From: Litoribrevibacter euphylliae
GTDB lineage: Bacteria; Pseudomonadota; Gammaproteobacteria; Pseudomonadales; Litoribrevibacteraceae
Direction: 5' to 3'
DNA: 64,000 bases
NCBI RefSeq assembly: GCF_042646085.1
Contig: NZ_JBHRSZ010000004.1
Coordinates: 372,001 to 436,000, forward strand
Shown: positions 41,243-50,492 of the stretch, in pieces
How the letters are laid out: every line of letters begins with the position of its first letter
Numbering within the stretch: position 1 is the first letter of the stretch
Notes under the pieces: generated by a model
Databases searched by the model: none
Told to the model about the DNA's origin: nothing
The model's input: the letters and a program-made list of their open reading frames with translations, nothing else
Program-made: the position numbers and the translations under genes

Positions 41243-43303
41243 CTAAGCTGTTTGTTCTGTTAGCGAGGTTTGCTCGTTTAAAGCTTGTTTTTCTAAAGAC
41301 AGCAGCAGTTGCCTTGCTTTCACTTGCTGACCTGATTCAACCAAGAGTTCTGCAATCGTGCCATCGCGTGGTGCCGTCAGGCTGTGCTCCATTTTCATCG
41401 CTTCGAGAATCACCAACGGTTGGCCTTTGGTGACTTGATCGCCCGGTTGGACGAAGGTTTCGATAATCAAACCGTCCATTGAGGCTTTGAGTTCATCGCC
41501 CGAGGCTTGGTCGGCGGAAGACACTGGTTTAAGCATGATGTCTTCGAACATCCAGGATTGACCATCAATTGCCAAGTACAAATGCTTTTCCGGGTTCAAA
41601 CGACCGCGTTGATAAAGTTGGTAGGTTACGGCATAGGTTTTATCGCCCACCACAATTTCACTGTACTCGAGATCGCCTTCAGAGCGTTGAGAAATCATCT
41701 CTACGGTGGCGACTTGATCATTAATTTGTACGCTGGTTTGGATGTGATGATCGGCGTTGATCTCGTGTTGGATCAGTACCTTTTGTTGCCAGCTAATGTC
41801 TGGCCCAACCGCTGCGTGTAACAGGCAAGGCTTGGCTCCAAGCGAGGTGGTACTCCATTCGCTTTGCCCTGATAGCAAGTACGCGGCAATGACGGTTACT
41901 TCAGCGCTTGGCTCCTGACTGGCCTGAATCATCGACGGATTATCATTAAAGTCTTGCTCAATGAAGGCGGTCGTAGCTTCACCCAAACGGAAGCAGTCGG
42001 TCGAAAGAATCTCTGATAGAAAATATCGGTTGTCTTTCGGCCCGACCAAATGGCTGTGCTGCAGACCTTCAATCAAACGATGACGAGCCTGTTCCCGGTT
42101 GTCGCCATAGGCAATCAACTTGGCCAGCATGGAATCGTAAAATGGGCTGATGGTTTGGCCGGTTTGAATACCATCGTCCACACGGAAACCGTCAAACTCC
42201 GCCGGTTGCCACAATACTATGTCGCCGGTCTGAGGGCAGAAGTCCTGCGCCGGGTCTTCCGCGTACAAGCGCACTTCAATGGCGTGGCCATGTAACTGAA
42301 TTTCGTCTTGAGCTTTTGACAGTGGTTCACCGGACGCCACTCGCAACTGCCATTCCACCAAGTCTTCACCAGTAATTAATTCGGTGACCGGGTGTTCGAC
42401 TTGCAGACGGGTATTCATTTCGAGGAAGTAGAAGTTCTGGTCTTTATCCAGAAGAAACTCAACCGTGCCTGCACCCACATAGTTACAGGATTTAGCCGCG
42501 TTTACAGCGGCCTCACCCATGCGTTGACGCAGCTCTGGCGATACTGCAGGTGATGGCGCTTCTTCAACCACCTTTTGATGGCGACGTTGAATGGAGCAAT
42601 CACGTTCGCCCAGGTAAACAGTGTTGCCTTGCTGATCAGCAAAGACTTGGATTTCGATATGGCGCGGTGCGATCACCGCTTTTTCGATGATCAGTTCATC
42701 GCTGCCAAAGGCGTTCATGGCTTCCGAACGAGCACCGCGAATGGCTTCTTCCAAGGCATTGGCGTCAGCCACTAAACGCATACCGCGCCCGCCACCGCCG
42801 GCGGAGGCTTTCAGCATTACGGGTAAACCAATGTCCAAGGCGGCACTTTTTAAGGCTTGAACGCTCTGATCTTCACCTTGGTAGCCAGGAATGCAAGGCA
42901 CGCCGGAATCCAGCATGGCTAACTTGGATTGACGCTTTGAGCCCATGAGTTCGATGGCAGAAGCCGGTGGCCCAACGAAAATAAGGTTTGCCTCTTCACA
43001 GGCTCTGGCAAAGTCAGCGTTTTCGGACAGAAAACCGTAACCCGGGTGAATCGCATCGGCACCGGACGTTTTTGCAGCATTAATGATGTTGTCGATCACC
43101 AGATAGCTTTCTGAAACCGGCGAAGGGCCAATATGAATGGCTTGATCGGCCAGGCTGACATGCGGTGCATCCTGATCGGCTTCTGAATATACAGCGACGG
43201 TTTTGATGCCCATTGCCTGGGCTGTTCTAATGACACGACAGGCAATTTCGCCACGGTTAGCGATCAGCAATTTATTGATTGAAGTGCTTGATGTGGTTTT
43301 CAT
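41243..43303 (-). CDS. atuF: Geranyl-CoA/methylcrotonyl-CoA carboxylase, biotin-carrying alpha subunit
   Basis: This ~686-residue subunit has biotin carboxylase (LLIANRGEIACRVIRTA, ATP loop KASAGGGGRGMR, IEIQVFAD, EMNTRLQVEHPVTE, about 10-455) and a C-terminal biotinyl domain with the biotin lysine in EAMKMEHS. Together with the carboxyltransferase at 45429 it makes a biotin-dependent acyl-CoA carboxylase. Linkage to a DUF1446 AtuA gene points to geranyl-CoA (terpene) rather than 3-methylcrotonyl-CoA, but this is not certain. Its 5' end overlaps the hydratase stop region; ATG 43303 fits the CAGGAG site, with GTG 43312 as an alternative. Confidence 0.85.
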   Translation of the reverse strand: MKTTSSTSINKLLIANRGEIACRVIRTAQAMGIKTVAVYSEADQDAPHVSLADQAIHIGPSPVSESYLVIDNIINAAKTSGADAIHPGYGFLSENADFARACEEANLIFVGPPASAIELMGSKRQSKLAMLDSGVPCIPGYQGEDQSVQALKSAALDIGLPVMLKASAGGGGRGMRLVADANALEEAIRGARSEAMNAFGSDELIIEKAVIAPRHIEIQVFADQQGNTVYLGERDCSIQRRHQKVVEEAPSPAVSPELRQRMGEAAVNAAKSCNYVGAGTVEFLLDKDQNFYFLEMNTRLQVEHPVTELITGEDLVEWQLRVASGEPLSKAQDEIQLHGHAIEVRLYAEDPAQDFCPQTGDIVLWQPAEFDGFRVDDGIQTGQTISPFYDSMLAKLIAYGDNREQARHRLIEGLQHSHLVGPKDNRYFLSEILSTDCFRLGEATTAFIEQDFNDNPSMIQASQEPSAEVTVIAAYLLSGQSEWSTTSLGAKPCLLHAAVGPDISWQQKVLIQHEINADHHIQTSVQINDQVATVEMISQRSEGDLEYSEIVVGDKTYAVTYQLYQRGRLNPEKHLYLAIDGQSWMFEDIMLKPVSSADQASGDELKASMDGLIIETFVQPGDQVTKGQPLVILEAMKMEHSLTAPRDGTIAELLVESGQQVKARQLLLSLEKQALNEQTSLTEQTA

Positions 43304-43308
43304 CTCAA

Positions 43309-44223
43309 TCACTCCTGAGCCGTGTTGGCTGCTGCCGTTTCGGCAGTGGTTACATTTTCTGAATCCTTGAGTTGGACATCACTCCAAGCCGCCGGTCGTT
43401 TCTGCATAAAGGCCATGGCGCCTTCGCGACCTTCACCATTCAGAACGGCATTGGCAAAGTCCGTCGCTGCTTGATCGAGAATAGAGTTCAGCTCTTTTTC
43501 GGAACCGCATTCGTTCACTGAGTGCAGCAAGGCTTTTGTTGCCTGATTGGCTTGCGGGCCGCACTTCAATACTTGTTTGAGCGCTTTATTCAATTCTTCA
43601 TTCCAAGCGTCTGAGGCGACTTTTGTGTGAGCGATCCCCAGTGAAATAGCTTCGTCGGCTTTGAAACGTTGACCCATTAACGCCAAACGGCGGGTTTGGG
43701 TCAGGCCAATGCGTTTTACTACGAACGGTGCGATCTGAGCAGGCAAAATCCCAAGTGTGGTTTCTGGTAAACCAAATATAGCGGTTTCATCACACAAGGC
43801 GTAATCGGATACGCATGCCAAGCCAAAGCCACCGCCTAAAACGGCACCCTGTAACGCGCAGATGGTGACTAGCGGAAGTTTGTCGGCCAATTGAATCATG
43901 TGACCAAAGGCGCGGTTAAGTTCAGCCAATGCCGTTACTTTTTGTTCTTGAGTGTCGGCACTGTGAGCGGCTTGCATGTCTTTGATATCGCCGCCAGCGC
44001 AGAAATTACCGCCATTGCCTTTGATCAACAGAATACGATGGCTTTTTTGATCTTCTTTTACTTGTGCATCATGAGCGTTCGCAGCACAGGTGTTCATTAC
44101 GTCCATCAGCTCGTGAACCATTTTCAGGTTCATGGCGTTCGCCAATTTTGGACGATTCAGCTGGACTTCGAGCACTGGGCCGCGATCAAGGACGATCAGG
44201 GTTTCATAATTTGAGAATGACAT
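43309..44223 (-). CDS. atuE: Enoyl-CoA hydratase, probable isohexenylglutaconyl-CoA hydratase
   Basis: This 304-residue crotonase has GNFCAGGDIKDM and GAVLGGGFGLACVSDY for the oxyanion hole and the glutamate in FGLPETTLGILPAQI. In the atu pathway this position hydrates isohexenylglutaconyl-CoA before the lyase step. The frame opens far upstream at 44421, inside the acyl-CoA dehydrogenase gene, but MSFSNYETL at 44223 with AAAGGAG upstream is the natural start. The stop overlaps the start area of the biotin carboxylase subunit, so translation is probably coupled. Confidence 0.82.
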   Translation of the reverse strand: MSFSNYETLIVLDRGPVLEVQLNRPKLANAMNLKMVHELMDVMNTCAANAHDAQVKEDQKSHRILLIKGNGGNFCAGGDIKDMQAAHSADTQEQKVTALAELNRAFGHMIQLADKLPLVTICALQGAVLGGGFGLACVSDYALCDETAIFGLPETTLGILPAQIAPFVVKRIGLTQTRRLALMGQRFKADEAISLGIAHTKVASDAWNEELNKALKQVLKCGPQANQATKALLHSVNECGSEKELNSILDQAATDFANAVLNGEGREGAMAFMQKRPAAWSDVQLKDSENVTTAETAAANTAQE

Positions 44224-44245
44224 TGTTCGACTCCTTTCTTTTCTA

Positions 44246-45403
44246 CTACTTCTTCTTAGAAGGAAGCGTACCCATGAACTTACAGATGATGCCGAGCATG
44301 ATTTCATCGGCACCGCCGCCAATAGAACCAAGGCGGTTATCTCGGTAAGAACGGGCAAGGAAGTTGTCCCACATGAAGCCCATACCGCCCCAGTATTGCA
44401 GACAAGAATCAGAGACTTCACGGACCAAACGACCGGACTTCAGTTTCGCCATCGAGGCCAGTTTGGTGACGTCTTCACCGTTGATGTAGCCTTCCACCGC
44501 TTGATAGACCAAGGCACGTAATGCTTCGACTTCCGATTGGAGCTCAGCGAGACGGAAGTGAATCACTTGGTTGTCGATCAATGGCTGGCCGAAGGTTTCG
44601 CGCTCACGGCAGTATTCGATGGTTTTCTCGATGCACTTATCCATATGACGTAAGCTCATGGCGGCTACGTACAAACGTTCTTCCTGGAACTGCAGCATTT
44701 GCATCATGAAACCCATGCCTTCGCCGCCAATGCGATAGCGTTGTGGTACGCGAACTTCATCCAGGAAAATCTGTGCTGTATCGGAAGAGCGCATACCCAG
44801 CTTGTCGAGCTTTTCAGAGAAGCTCACACCTGGAAGATCCAGAGGTACTACGATCATGGACTTATTTTGGTGAACTTTGCCATCGCTGGTATTGGCAAGA
44901 AGGCAAGCGAAGTCGGCTTGTGTGGAGTTGGTGATCCACATTTTGCTGCCGGAGATCACGTAATCATCGCCGTCTTTCTTGGCGGTGGTTTTCAAGCCAG
45001 CCACGTCTGACCCTGCACCTGTTTCACTCACTGCGATACAAGCCACTTTTTCACCAGCAATAGCTGGCTTTAGGAATTCGTCTTTCAGCTCATCACTGCC
45101 AAAACGCGCCAGCGCAGGGGTCGCCATATTGGTTTGAACGCCGATGGCCATAGGCACACCGCCACAGTCGATGCCGCCAAACTCTTCAGCAGCGACCATT
45201 TCATAGCTATAGTCTAAGCCCATGCCACCGCAGTTTTCCGGCTTGCTGATGCCCAGCAGGCCAAGGTCGCCCATTTTCTTGAACAGTTCTTTTGCCGGGA
45301 AGATGCCTTCTTTTTCCCAGTCATTGACGTGCGGATTGATCTCGTTTTCGACAAAGTTTCGGATGGTTCTTGATAGTTCTTTGTGTTCTTGAGTAAATCG
45401 CAT
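44246..45403 (-). CDS. atuD: Acyl-CoA dehydrogenase, probable citronellyl-CoA dehydrogenase
   Basis: This 385-residue flavoprotein has the ACAD signatures CIAVSETGAGSDVAGL and MWITNSTQADF, and the C-terminal QYWGGMGFMWDNFLARSYRD. The usual catalytic glutamate of medium-chain enzymes (YEGTSE) is replaced by SIGGGADE, while a glutamate is present in FQEERLYVA, the place used by isovaleryl-CoA dehydrogenase. This suits a branched substrate. Operon order (AtuA, AtuC, AtuD, AtuE, AtuF) supports citronellyl-CoA. The start at ATG 45403 follows AAGGAG; the longer frame from 45448 would overlap the upstream gene. Confidence 0.83.
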   Translation of the reverse strand: MRFTQEHKELSRTIRNFVENEINPHVNDWEKEGIFPAKELFKKMGDLGLLGISKPENCGGMGLDYSYEMVAAEEFGGIDCGGVPMAIGVQTNMATPALARFGSDELKDEFLKPAIAGEKVACIAVSETGAGSDVAGLKTTAKKDGDDYVISGSKMWITNSTQADFACLLANTSDGKVHQNKSMIVVPLDLPGVSFSEKLDKLGMRSSDTAQIFLDEVRVPQRYRIGGEGMGFMMQMLQFQEERLYVAAMSLRHMDKCIEKTIEYCRERETFGQPLIDNQVIHFRLAELQSEVEALRALVYQAVEGYINGEDVTKLASMAKLKSGRLVREVSDSCLQYWGGMGFMWDNFLARSYRDNRLGSIGGGADEIMLGIICKFMGTLPSKKK

Positions 45404-45428
45404 TTTGTGCTCCTTATTATCTTTGTCG

Positions 45429-47045
45429 TTAGAAACGGGCAATGCCAAACTGGTTTGCGTTTAAAGTGGTGGACTCGGCTTGCTTGCAGACATCCAAAAG
45501 TTCTATCAGTAATCGACGTGTGTCTCTAGGGTCAATCAGGCCATCGTCCCACAGACGGGCGGTGCCAAAGAGGGCGGTTGAACCGGCTTCCAACTTCTCC
45601 GCGGTGGCCTGTTCAATGGCATCAAGCATTTTCTCGTCCGGCTCCATGCCCATCTTCTTGTGTTTTTCTTCAGTAACGATGCGAAGCACTTTACCGGCTT
45701 GAGCACCGCCCATGACGGCGGTTTTGCTGTTCGGCCAGGCGAAAATGAATCTTGGGTCAAGGCCACGGCCGCACATGGCGTAATTGCCTGCACCGTAAGA
45801 ACCGCCTACCACAATCGACAACTTAGGTACGCGCGCATTAGCAACCGCTTGCAGCATTTTTGAACCGTGTTTGATGATGCCGTTGGTTTCAGCGTCAGTG
45901 CCGACCATAAAGCCGGTGGTGTTGTGGATGAACAGAAGCGGGGTATTGCTCTGATCACACAACTGAATAAATTGCGCGGCTTTGTTCGCACCTTTCGGAG
46001 TAATCGGACCGTTGTTACCAATAATGCCGCAGGCGAAGCCACCAAAGCGGACGAAACCACAAATAGTCTGTTGATCGAACTGAGACTTGAACTCCTGAAA
46101 TTCAGAGCCGTCGGCAGTACGAGCTAAAATTTCGCGAACGTCGTAGGGCTTTTTGAGGTCGCAGGGGACAACGCCTAGTAGCTCATCGATCGGGTAGATG
46201 GGGTCATCGTAATCTGTATCTACGGATTCTGATTGATTGTCCTTCCAAGGAAGGGACGACATAACCTCACGGGCGATACGAATGCCATCGGCGTCGTTTT
46301 CAGCTAAATACTCTGCGGTTCCTGCTTCAAAAGCATGTAACTCCGCACCACCCAGTTCTTCGTCGGTGGCGATTTCGCCTGTTGCCGCCTTCAATAACGG
46401 CGGACCTGCGAGGAACATCTTGGCTTGATTGCGAACCACAATCACATAATCAGAAAGTCCCGGCTGATAAGCACCGCCAGCCGTGGCATTACCGTGTACC
46501 ACCGTGATTTGCGGAATGCCTGCTGCTGATAAACGGGCCTGATTAGCAAAGGCTCTTGCGCCTGGTACAAACACATCGGTAGCGTAGTTGAGGTTAGCGC
46601 CGCCGGATTCGGCCAGTGTGACCAAAGGCAGGCGATTCTCCAAGGCAATCTGTTGAACGCGAAGGGTCTTTTCCAAACCGGAAGGGGAGATAGTGCCACC
46701 CTTGATAGCGCTGTTGTTCAACTGAACGATGCAGCGAACGCCAGCGACATAACCGATGCCTGCAATAAAGCCACCGCCAGCGGTGTTGCCTTTTTTATCG
46801 TCGTACATCTTGTAGCCTGCAAGACCACAGAGTTCAACGAACGGGCTGTCTTGATCGAGCAGTAGATTCAGGCGTTCACGGGGAAGTAGCTTTCCGCGTT
46901 TTTCAAACTTGGCTCGGACGCTTTCTTCGTTGTCTCGAATGGCTTTTTCGATGTCTCGCAGCTCGGTAATGACTTCCTTAAAGGCTTGGTAGTTTTCCTG
47001 AAAGCCGGAAGTTTGGTTGTCTATTTGGGTTTCTAAAATAGCCAT
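45429..47045 (-). CDS. atuC: Geranyl-CoA carboxylase-type carboxyltransferase beta subunit
   Basis: This 538-residue carboxyltransferase has the two crotonase-like halves of acyl-CoA carboxylase beta subunits. Typical segments are GKLLPRERLNLLLDQDSPF, NNSAIKGGTISPSGLEKTLR, SGGANLNYATDVF, GNATAGGAYQPGLSDY and, in the second half, NNGPITPKGANKAAQF and GGSYGAGNYAMCGRGLDPRF. The 'KGGTISPSGLEKTLR' and 'LNYATDVF' parts agree with my recollection of AtuC rather than LiuB, which fits the neighbouring AtuA. It starts nine bases after the AtuA stop. Confidence 0.85.
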   Translation of the reverse strand: MAILETQIDNQTSGFQENYQAFKEVITELRDIEKAIRDNEESVRAKFEKRGKLLPRERLNLLLDQDSPFVELCGLAGYKMYDDKKGNTAGGGFIAGIGYVAGVRCIVQLNNSAIKGGTISPSGLEKTLRVQQIALENRLPLVTLAESGGANLNYATDVFVPGARAFANQARLSAAGIPQITVVHGNATAGGAYQPGLSDYVIVVRNQAKMFLAGPPLLKAATGEIATDEELGGAELHAFEAGTAEYLAENDADGIRIAREVMSSLPWKDNQSESVDTDYDDPIYPIDELLGVVPCDLKKPYDVREILARTADGSEFQEFKSQFDQQTICGFVRFGGFACGIIGNNGPITPKGANKAAQFIQLCDQSNTPLLFIHNTTGFMVGTDAETNGIIKHGSKMLQAVANARVPKLSIVVGGSYGAGNYAMCGRGLDPRFIFAWPNSKTAVMGGAQAGKVLRIVTEEKHKKMGMEPDEKMLDAIEQATAEKLEAGSTALFGTARLWDDGLIDPRDTRRLLIELLDVCKQAESTTLNANQFGIARF

Positions 47046-47053
47046 GGTTCTTC

Positions 47054-48868
47054 CTAACCTTCGTTATGTTGATTTGTTTCGTTTATGAGACGTTTGGGAA
47101 TGCGAACGGGCATGTCCAACAACTGTTGAGCCTGGGCTTTACCTTGAGGATCAGTGCGTAAACTGGCAATACCGCCACCACCCAGTGCGAAGGTCAGCAA
47201 GAAGTTCATGGCATCAATGCCCGGCAGTGCGTAGCGTTTCACTTCACTGCGGTCTGACAGTACGTGTTGCATGTACTCCGTTACATTCGCTTCGGTCAGG
47301 CTCGCTTGTATGAAGGGCAAGAACTTCGGTTTACGTGCCATCACACCAATATTACAGCTGTCGCCTTTGTCGCCGCTGCGGGCAACGGCTAAGTCAATCA
47401 GAGGCACTTCAATGAACTCTTCGTCGGGATCAATTTCAAGCGGTGAGGTGAAACGATTTTTCTCCAGATGTAACTCGGATTGTTCCGGAATAGCTATGTG
47501 AACGTCAGAGGATTCAGCGCCTGACTGCCAAATTGGTGTGATGTCGGTTTTATCAATCAAAAAGGAAAACAGCTTAATCACTGGGCTGACTTTCGGGCGA
47601 CCTCCAACCAAACCGGTAATCCCTGGTGCCATAGAGGTTGCTGCGGGTGCGATTTCTTTGGCGAATAGTCCAAGCGCGCGTTTGTCTTGATGTCGTGCTG
47701 CAATCTTAACGACGACTTCGCGCGGGCTTTGGATTCGTGCATGCGCACCGTATGTGGTTTCTGTGCCGAGGATTTCGATGTCGTAATCGGTGAAGTCTTC
47801 CCAGCCCAACATTTTATAAAGACCGGATACCCGGTTCATGATGGCTTGAGAAACACGTTTGGCCTTTTTATCGGCGTCGATGCCTGCCATTAAGAAGCTC
47901 ACTGTGCAGCGGTTACCGTCCATATAGGTGGCCGCAACTTTATATTTGTCGGTAGGTGCGTGGCCTTTGGCACCCGTCACCTTAACTCGATTATTGCTTA
48001 AATCATTCAGTTGCACGTTGGAGAAATCACATCGCACGTCTGGTAATTGGTAATCTTGCGGATCACCAATTTCATACAGTAGCTGTTCCCCAACGGTGAA
48101 GCGGTTAATCAAGCCGCCGGTTTGCTCCGGTTTGGATACCTCGAAGGCACCGTCGGCCCGGCACTCGATAATAGGGAAGCCCATGTTCTCGAAGCCGGGG
48201 ACGCTTTCCCAATCGGTAAAGTTTCCGCCCGTGCATTGGGTGCCACATTCGATGATGTGGCCGGCCAAGGAACCTTGCGCCAACAGATCGTAATCGGTTT
48301 CTTGCCAGTCAAACTCGTGCATTAACGGGGCAAGTACCACTGCGCTATCAACCACTCGGCCGGTAATTACGATGTCTGCGCCTTGTGCTAACGCCGCCTT
48401 AACCGGAGTTGCGCCCAGGTAGGCGTTTACGCTCAGGCAACGCTCGGGTAATGGCTCTCCGGAAAACATCTCTGTGATGTTTTGATCCTGAAATTTGGAT
48501 TGAATAGTCGTGAGGTTATCGCCTTCAATCAAGGCTACTTTCAGTGATAAGCCTGATTTTTCAATGGCCGCCTCAATCGCTTCTGCACAAGCTTTGGGGT
48601 TTACGCCTCCGGCGTTGCTAATGACTTTGATATTTTGCTCTGCCAGTTGCGGGAGGATACGGGTTAAGGTGTCGACGAAGTCTGTTGCGTAGCCCAACTC
48701 CGGATTTTTCATCTGAGCACCAGCCAGAATGGACATGGTTACTTCAGCCAGATAGTCAAAGACCAGATAGTCGAGATTCCCGCCGCGTACCAGTTGTTGT
48801 GCGGCTGCTGCGGTATCGCCCCAGAATGCGGAGGCGCATCCAATTCGTACGGTGTTTGAAGCAGTCAT
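47054..48868 (-). CDS. atuA: AtuA-family protein (DUF1446), acyclic terpene utilisation
   Basis: This 604-residue DUF1446 protein shows IGCASAFWGDTAAAAQQLVR at the start, GAQMKNPELGYATDF, ISNAGGVNPKACAEAI and DIVITGRVVDSAVVLAPL in the N-terminal domain, and VARSGDKGDSCNIGVMARKP in the C-terminal domain. The latter part is the AtuA/PA2886-like 'ferredoxin' addition often fused in long forms. In Pseudomonas atuA is essential for growth on citronellol, but its enzymatic step is not established. It is the first gene of the operon, divergent from the TetR gene, with the operator at 48946-48963 between them. Confidence 0.9.
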   Translation of the reverse strand: MTASNTVRIGCASAFWGDTAAAAQQLVRGGNLDYLVFDYLAEVTMSILAGAQMKNPELGYATDFVDTLTRILPQLAEQNIKVISNAGGVNPKACAEAIEAAIEKSGLSLKVALIEGDNLTTIQSKFQDQNITEMFSGEPLPERCLSVNAYLGATPVKAALAQGADIVITGRVVDSAVVLAPLMHEFDWQETDYDLLAQGSLAGHIIECGTQCTGGNFTDWESVPGFENMGFPIIECRADGAFEVSKPEQTGGLINRFTVGEQLLYEIGDPQDYQLPDVRCDFSNVQLNDLSNNRVKVTGAKGHAPTDKYKVAATYMDGNRCTVSFLMAGIDADKKAKRVSQAIMNRVSGLYKMLGWEDFTDYDIEILGTETTYGAHARIQSPREVVVKIAARHQDKRALGLFAKEIAPAATSMAPGITGLVGGRPKVSPVIKLFSFLIDKTDITPIWQSGAESSDVHIAIPEQSELHLEKNRFTSPLEIDPDEEFIEVPLIDLAVARSGDKGDSCNIGVMARKPKFLPFIQASLTEANVTEYMQHVLSDRSEVKRYALPGIDAMNFLLTFALGGGGIASLRTDPQGKAQAQQLLDMPVRIPKRLINETNQHNEG

Positions 48869-48945
48869 GGGTTGATTGTGTCCTTTAATTTAACGTCTTT
48901 GGCGACGTCTTTTCTTTGTTTCTTTAGGTAATATGTGATTACAAT

Positions 48946-48963
48946 ACCAAGCAAGCGCTTGGT
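48946..48963. promoter_or_regulatory. Palindromic operator in the atuA-tetR gap
   Basis: ACCAAGC-AAGC-GCTTGGT is a perfect 7-bp inverted repeat with a 4-bp centre, midway between the divergent atuA-like operon and the TetR gene. It fits a TetR/AtuR operator that controls both directions. Confidence 0.65.
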
Positions 48964-49013
48964 TTGTAAATAGGGTGATTTATGTCTATTAAGATACAAG
49001 TGAAAACAGAAAG

Positions 49014-49673
49014 ATGACCCAACGTAGGGGATGGTGCATAATTCCTTCGCTGGAACAGGAGATGAAGTACGTGTTAGAGAAGTTAGTTGCTGAAGGAACC
49101 ATTACTGACCCAAAAAGCCCTAAGGGCCGATTGATTCAGGCGGCTGCGCGTTTATTTCGCGATAAAGGCTATGAACGAACGACCGTTCGGGACTTAGCCG
49201 CAGAAGTGGGTATTCTCTCTGGAAGTCTGTTTCACCACTTCAAAAACAAAGAAAGTATTCTTCGAGCGGTGATGGAAGAAGCCATTCTGCTTAATACCGA
49301 ATCCATGAAAGCTGCTCTGGCCGAAGCCAACACGGCTGAAGAACGTGTGCTGGCTCTGATCAAATGTGAATTGAAATCCATTCTGGGAGACACCGGCGCA
49401 GCGATGACCGTGCTGGTCTTTGAGTGGCGCAGCCTCAATGAAGATAGCCAGAAGGTGATTCTTGAGCTTCGCGATATTTATGAACAACTTTGGTTGGATG
49501 CATTAACCGAAGCTAAAGACGAAGGTTTGGTGGTGATTGATCCCTTTATTCTGCGTCGTCTACTGACCGGTGCCCTAAGTTGGACGGTGAATTGGTATGA
49601 CGAAAGCGGCGAAATGAATCTAGATCAGCTGGCGCGACATGCGTTGAGTTTGGCGATTAAAAGTAAAGTCTAA
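49014..49673 (+). CDS. TetR-family regulator, probable AtuR-like repressor
   Basis: This 219-residue protein has the TetR DNA-binding domain (about 35-80): RLIQAAARLFRDKGYERTTV, then VGILSGSLFHHFKNKESIL. The C-terminal part (WRSLNEDSQKVILELRDIY, LRRLLTGALSWTVNWY) is the TetR_C_33-like pattern seen in regulators of acyl-CoA degradation such as KstR2-like and AtuR-like proteins. By position it should repress the divergent atu operon until an acyl-CoA intermediate accumulates. Start ATG 49014 is used; ATG 49062 in frame is possible. Confidence 0.85.
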   Translation: MTQRRGWCIIPSLEQEMKYVLEKLVAEGTITDPKSPKGRLIQAAARLFRDKGYERTTVRDLAAEVGILSGSLFHHFKNKESILRAVMEEAILLNTESMKAALAEANTAEERVLALIKCELKSILGDTGAAMTVLVFEWRSLNEDSQKVILELRDIYEQLWLDALTEAKDEGLVVIDPFILRRLLTGALSWTVNWYDESGEMNLDQLARHALSLAIKSKV

Positions 49674-49693
49674 ATAGAACATGGTCGTTCTTG

Positions 49694-50359
49694 ATGAAAA
49701 TATATGTCAAAACCCTTTTGAAAGCAGTCATGCTAACTTTGCTTGGTTTAACCCTGGTGGCATGCGGTAAATCGAATATTGCGCCAGATGCGATCCTGGG
49801 CGGGCCATCTCAAAATGGCGTGGTTGTGTTGTCCATTGATTATCCTCGGGGCCAAACGGGCCCTTTTATTTTGAGATTTAAAAATATAGAGAGCGGGGCG
49901 TTTGGGGCAACGGAGGTCATTAAGGCCGGGGCTTCTACTACTTGGGAAATGGCGTTAAAGAAATACGATTTTAAAGCAGATGATAGTTATGGCGAGTTAA
50001 AGGTTGTCGCGTTTGAGCCTGGAATATATAAGCTCGTTTCATGGACAGTGGGTACTGTTGAGCCAAATGACGTTCAGGATTATCGATTTCATGTTGAAGG
50101 CGGAAAAATCACTTATTTAGGTAATGCGTTTTTCAAACAGAAAAATATCTTTTCAAGATCGGAAGCGAACAACCCGTTGGCGATTACCGTGCATACGGAT
50201 AAATCCGAGCGTGATATCAAAGCACTTTCAGAAAAGTATCCTAATTTAGACCTCAATCATTTGACGAGTTTGGCACCTAAGAATGCTGAAAATGGCTTTT
50301 TCAAACCAGAGCAAGATTTAGAAATAACCATTCCCGTGATTAATGCTATCGCCAATTAA
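49694..50359 (+). CDS. Lipoprotein of unknown function
   Basis: This 221-residue protein has a lipoprotein signal peptide with lipobox LVAC (cysteine at about residue 25) after a hydrophobic stretch AVMLTLLGLTLV. The mature part is beta-rich, with a strand pattern like VVVLSIDYPRGQTGPFILRF and a 'FEPGIYKLVSW' segment that resembles carbohydrate-binding or DUF2846-like sandwich folds only loosely. I do not recognise a family. It begins 20 bases after the TetR gene and may be co-transcribed. Confidence 0.7.
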   Translation: MKIYVKTLLKAVMLTLLGLTLVACGKSNIAPDAILGGPSQNGVVVLSIDYPRGQTGPFILRFKNIESGAFGATEVIKAGASTTWEMALKKYDFKADDSYGELKVVAFEPGIYKLVSWTVGTVEPNDVQDYRFHVEGGKITYLGNAFFKQKNIFSRSEANNPLAITVHTDKSERDIKALSEKYPNLDLNHLTSLAPKNAENGFFKPEQDLEITIPVINAIAN

Positions 50360-50373
50360 TCAGTCTATTCTGA

Positions 50374-50399
50374 GCGCTTAAATCCCATCTTTTAAGCGC
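50374..50399 (+). repeat. Inverted repeat after the lipoprotein gene
   Basis: GCGCTTAA and TTAAGCGC form an 8-bp stem with a 10-base loop, 15 bases after the stop codon. There is no T tract, so termination activity is doubtful. Confidence 0.4.
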
Positions 50400-50492
50400 G
50401 TTCCTGCCATTATCTGGCGCAGAGCACTTTGTTAGGTTATTAGTTAAATAATAAGACTTAACAGAGACTTCTTAACAGAGTGTTCGCCTTTC

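Noticed and set aside
41243..48868. Leucine/isovalerate (liu) operon as the identity of the carboxylase cluster
   Set aside because: The DUF1446 AtuA gene and the gene order fit atu better, and no HMG-CoA lyase or 3-ketoacid CoA-transferase is present. The carboxylase substrate still needs phylogeny to settle.
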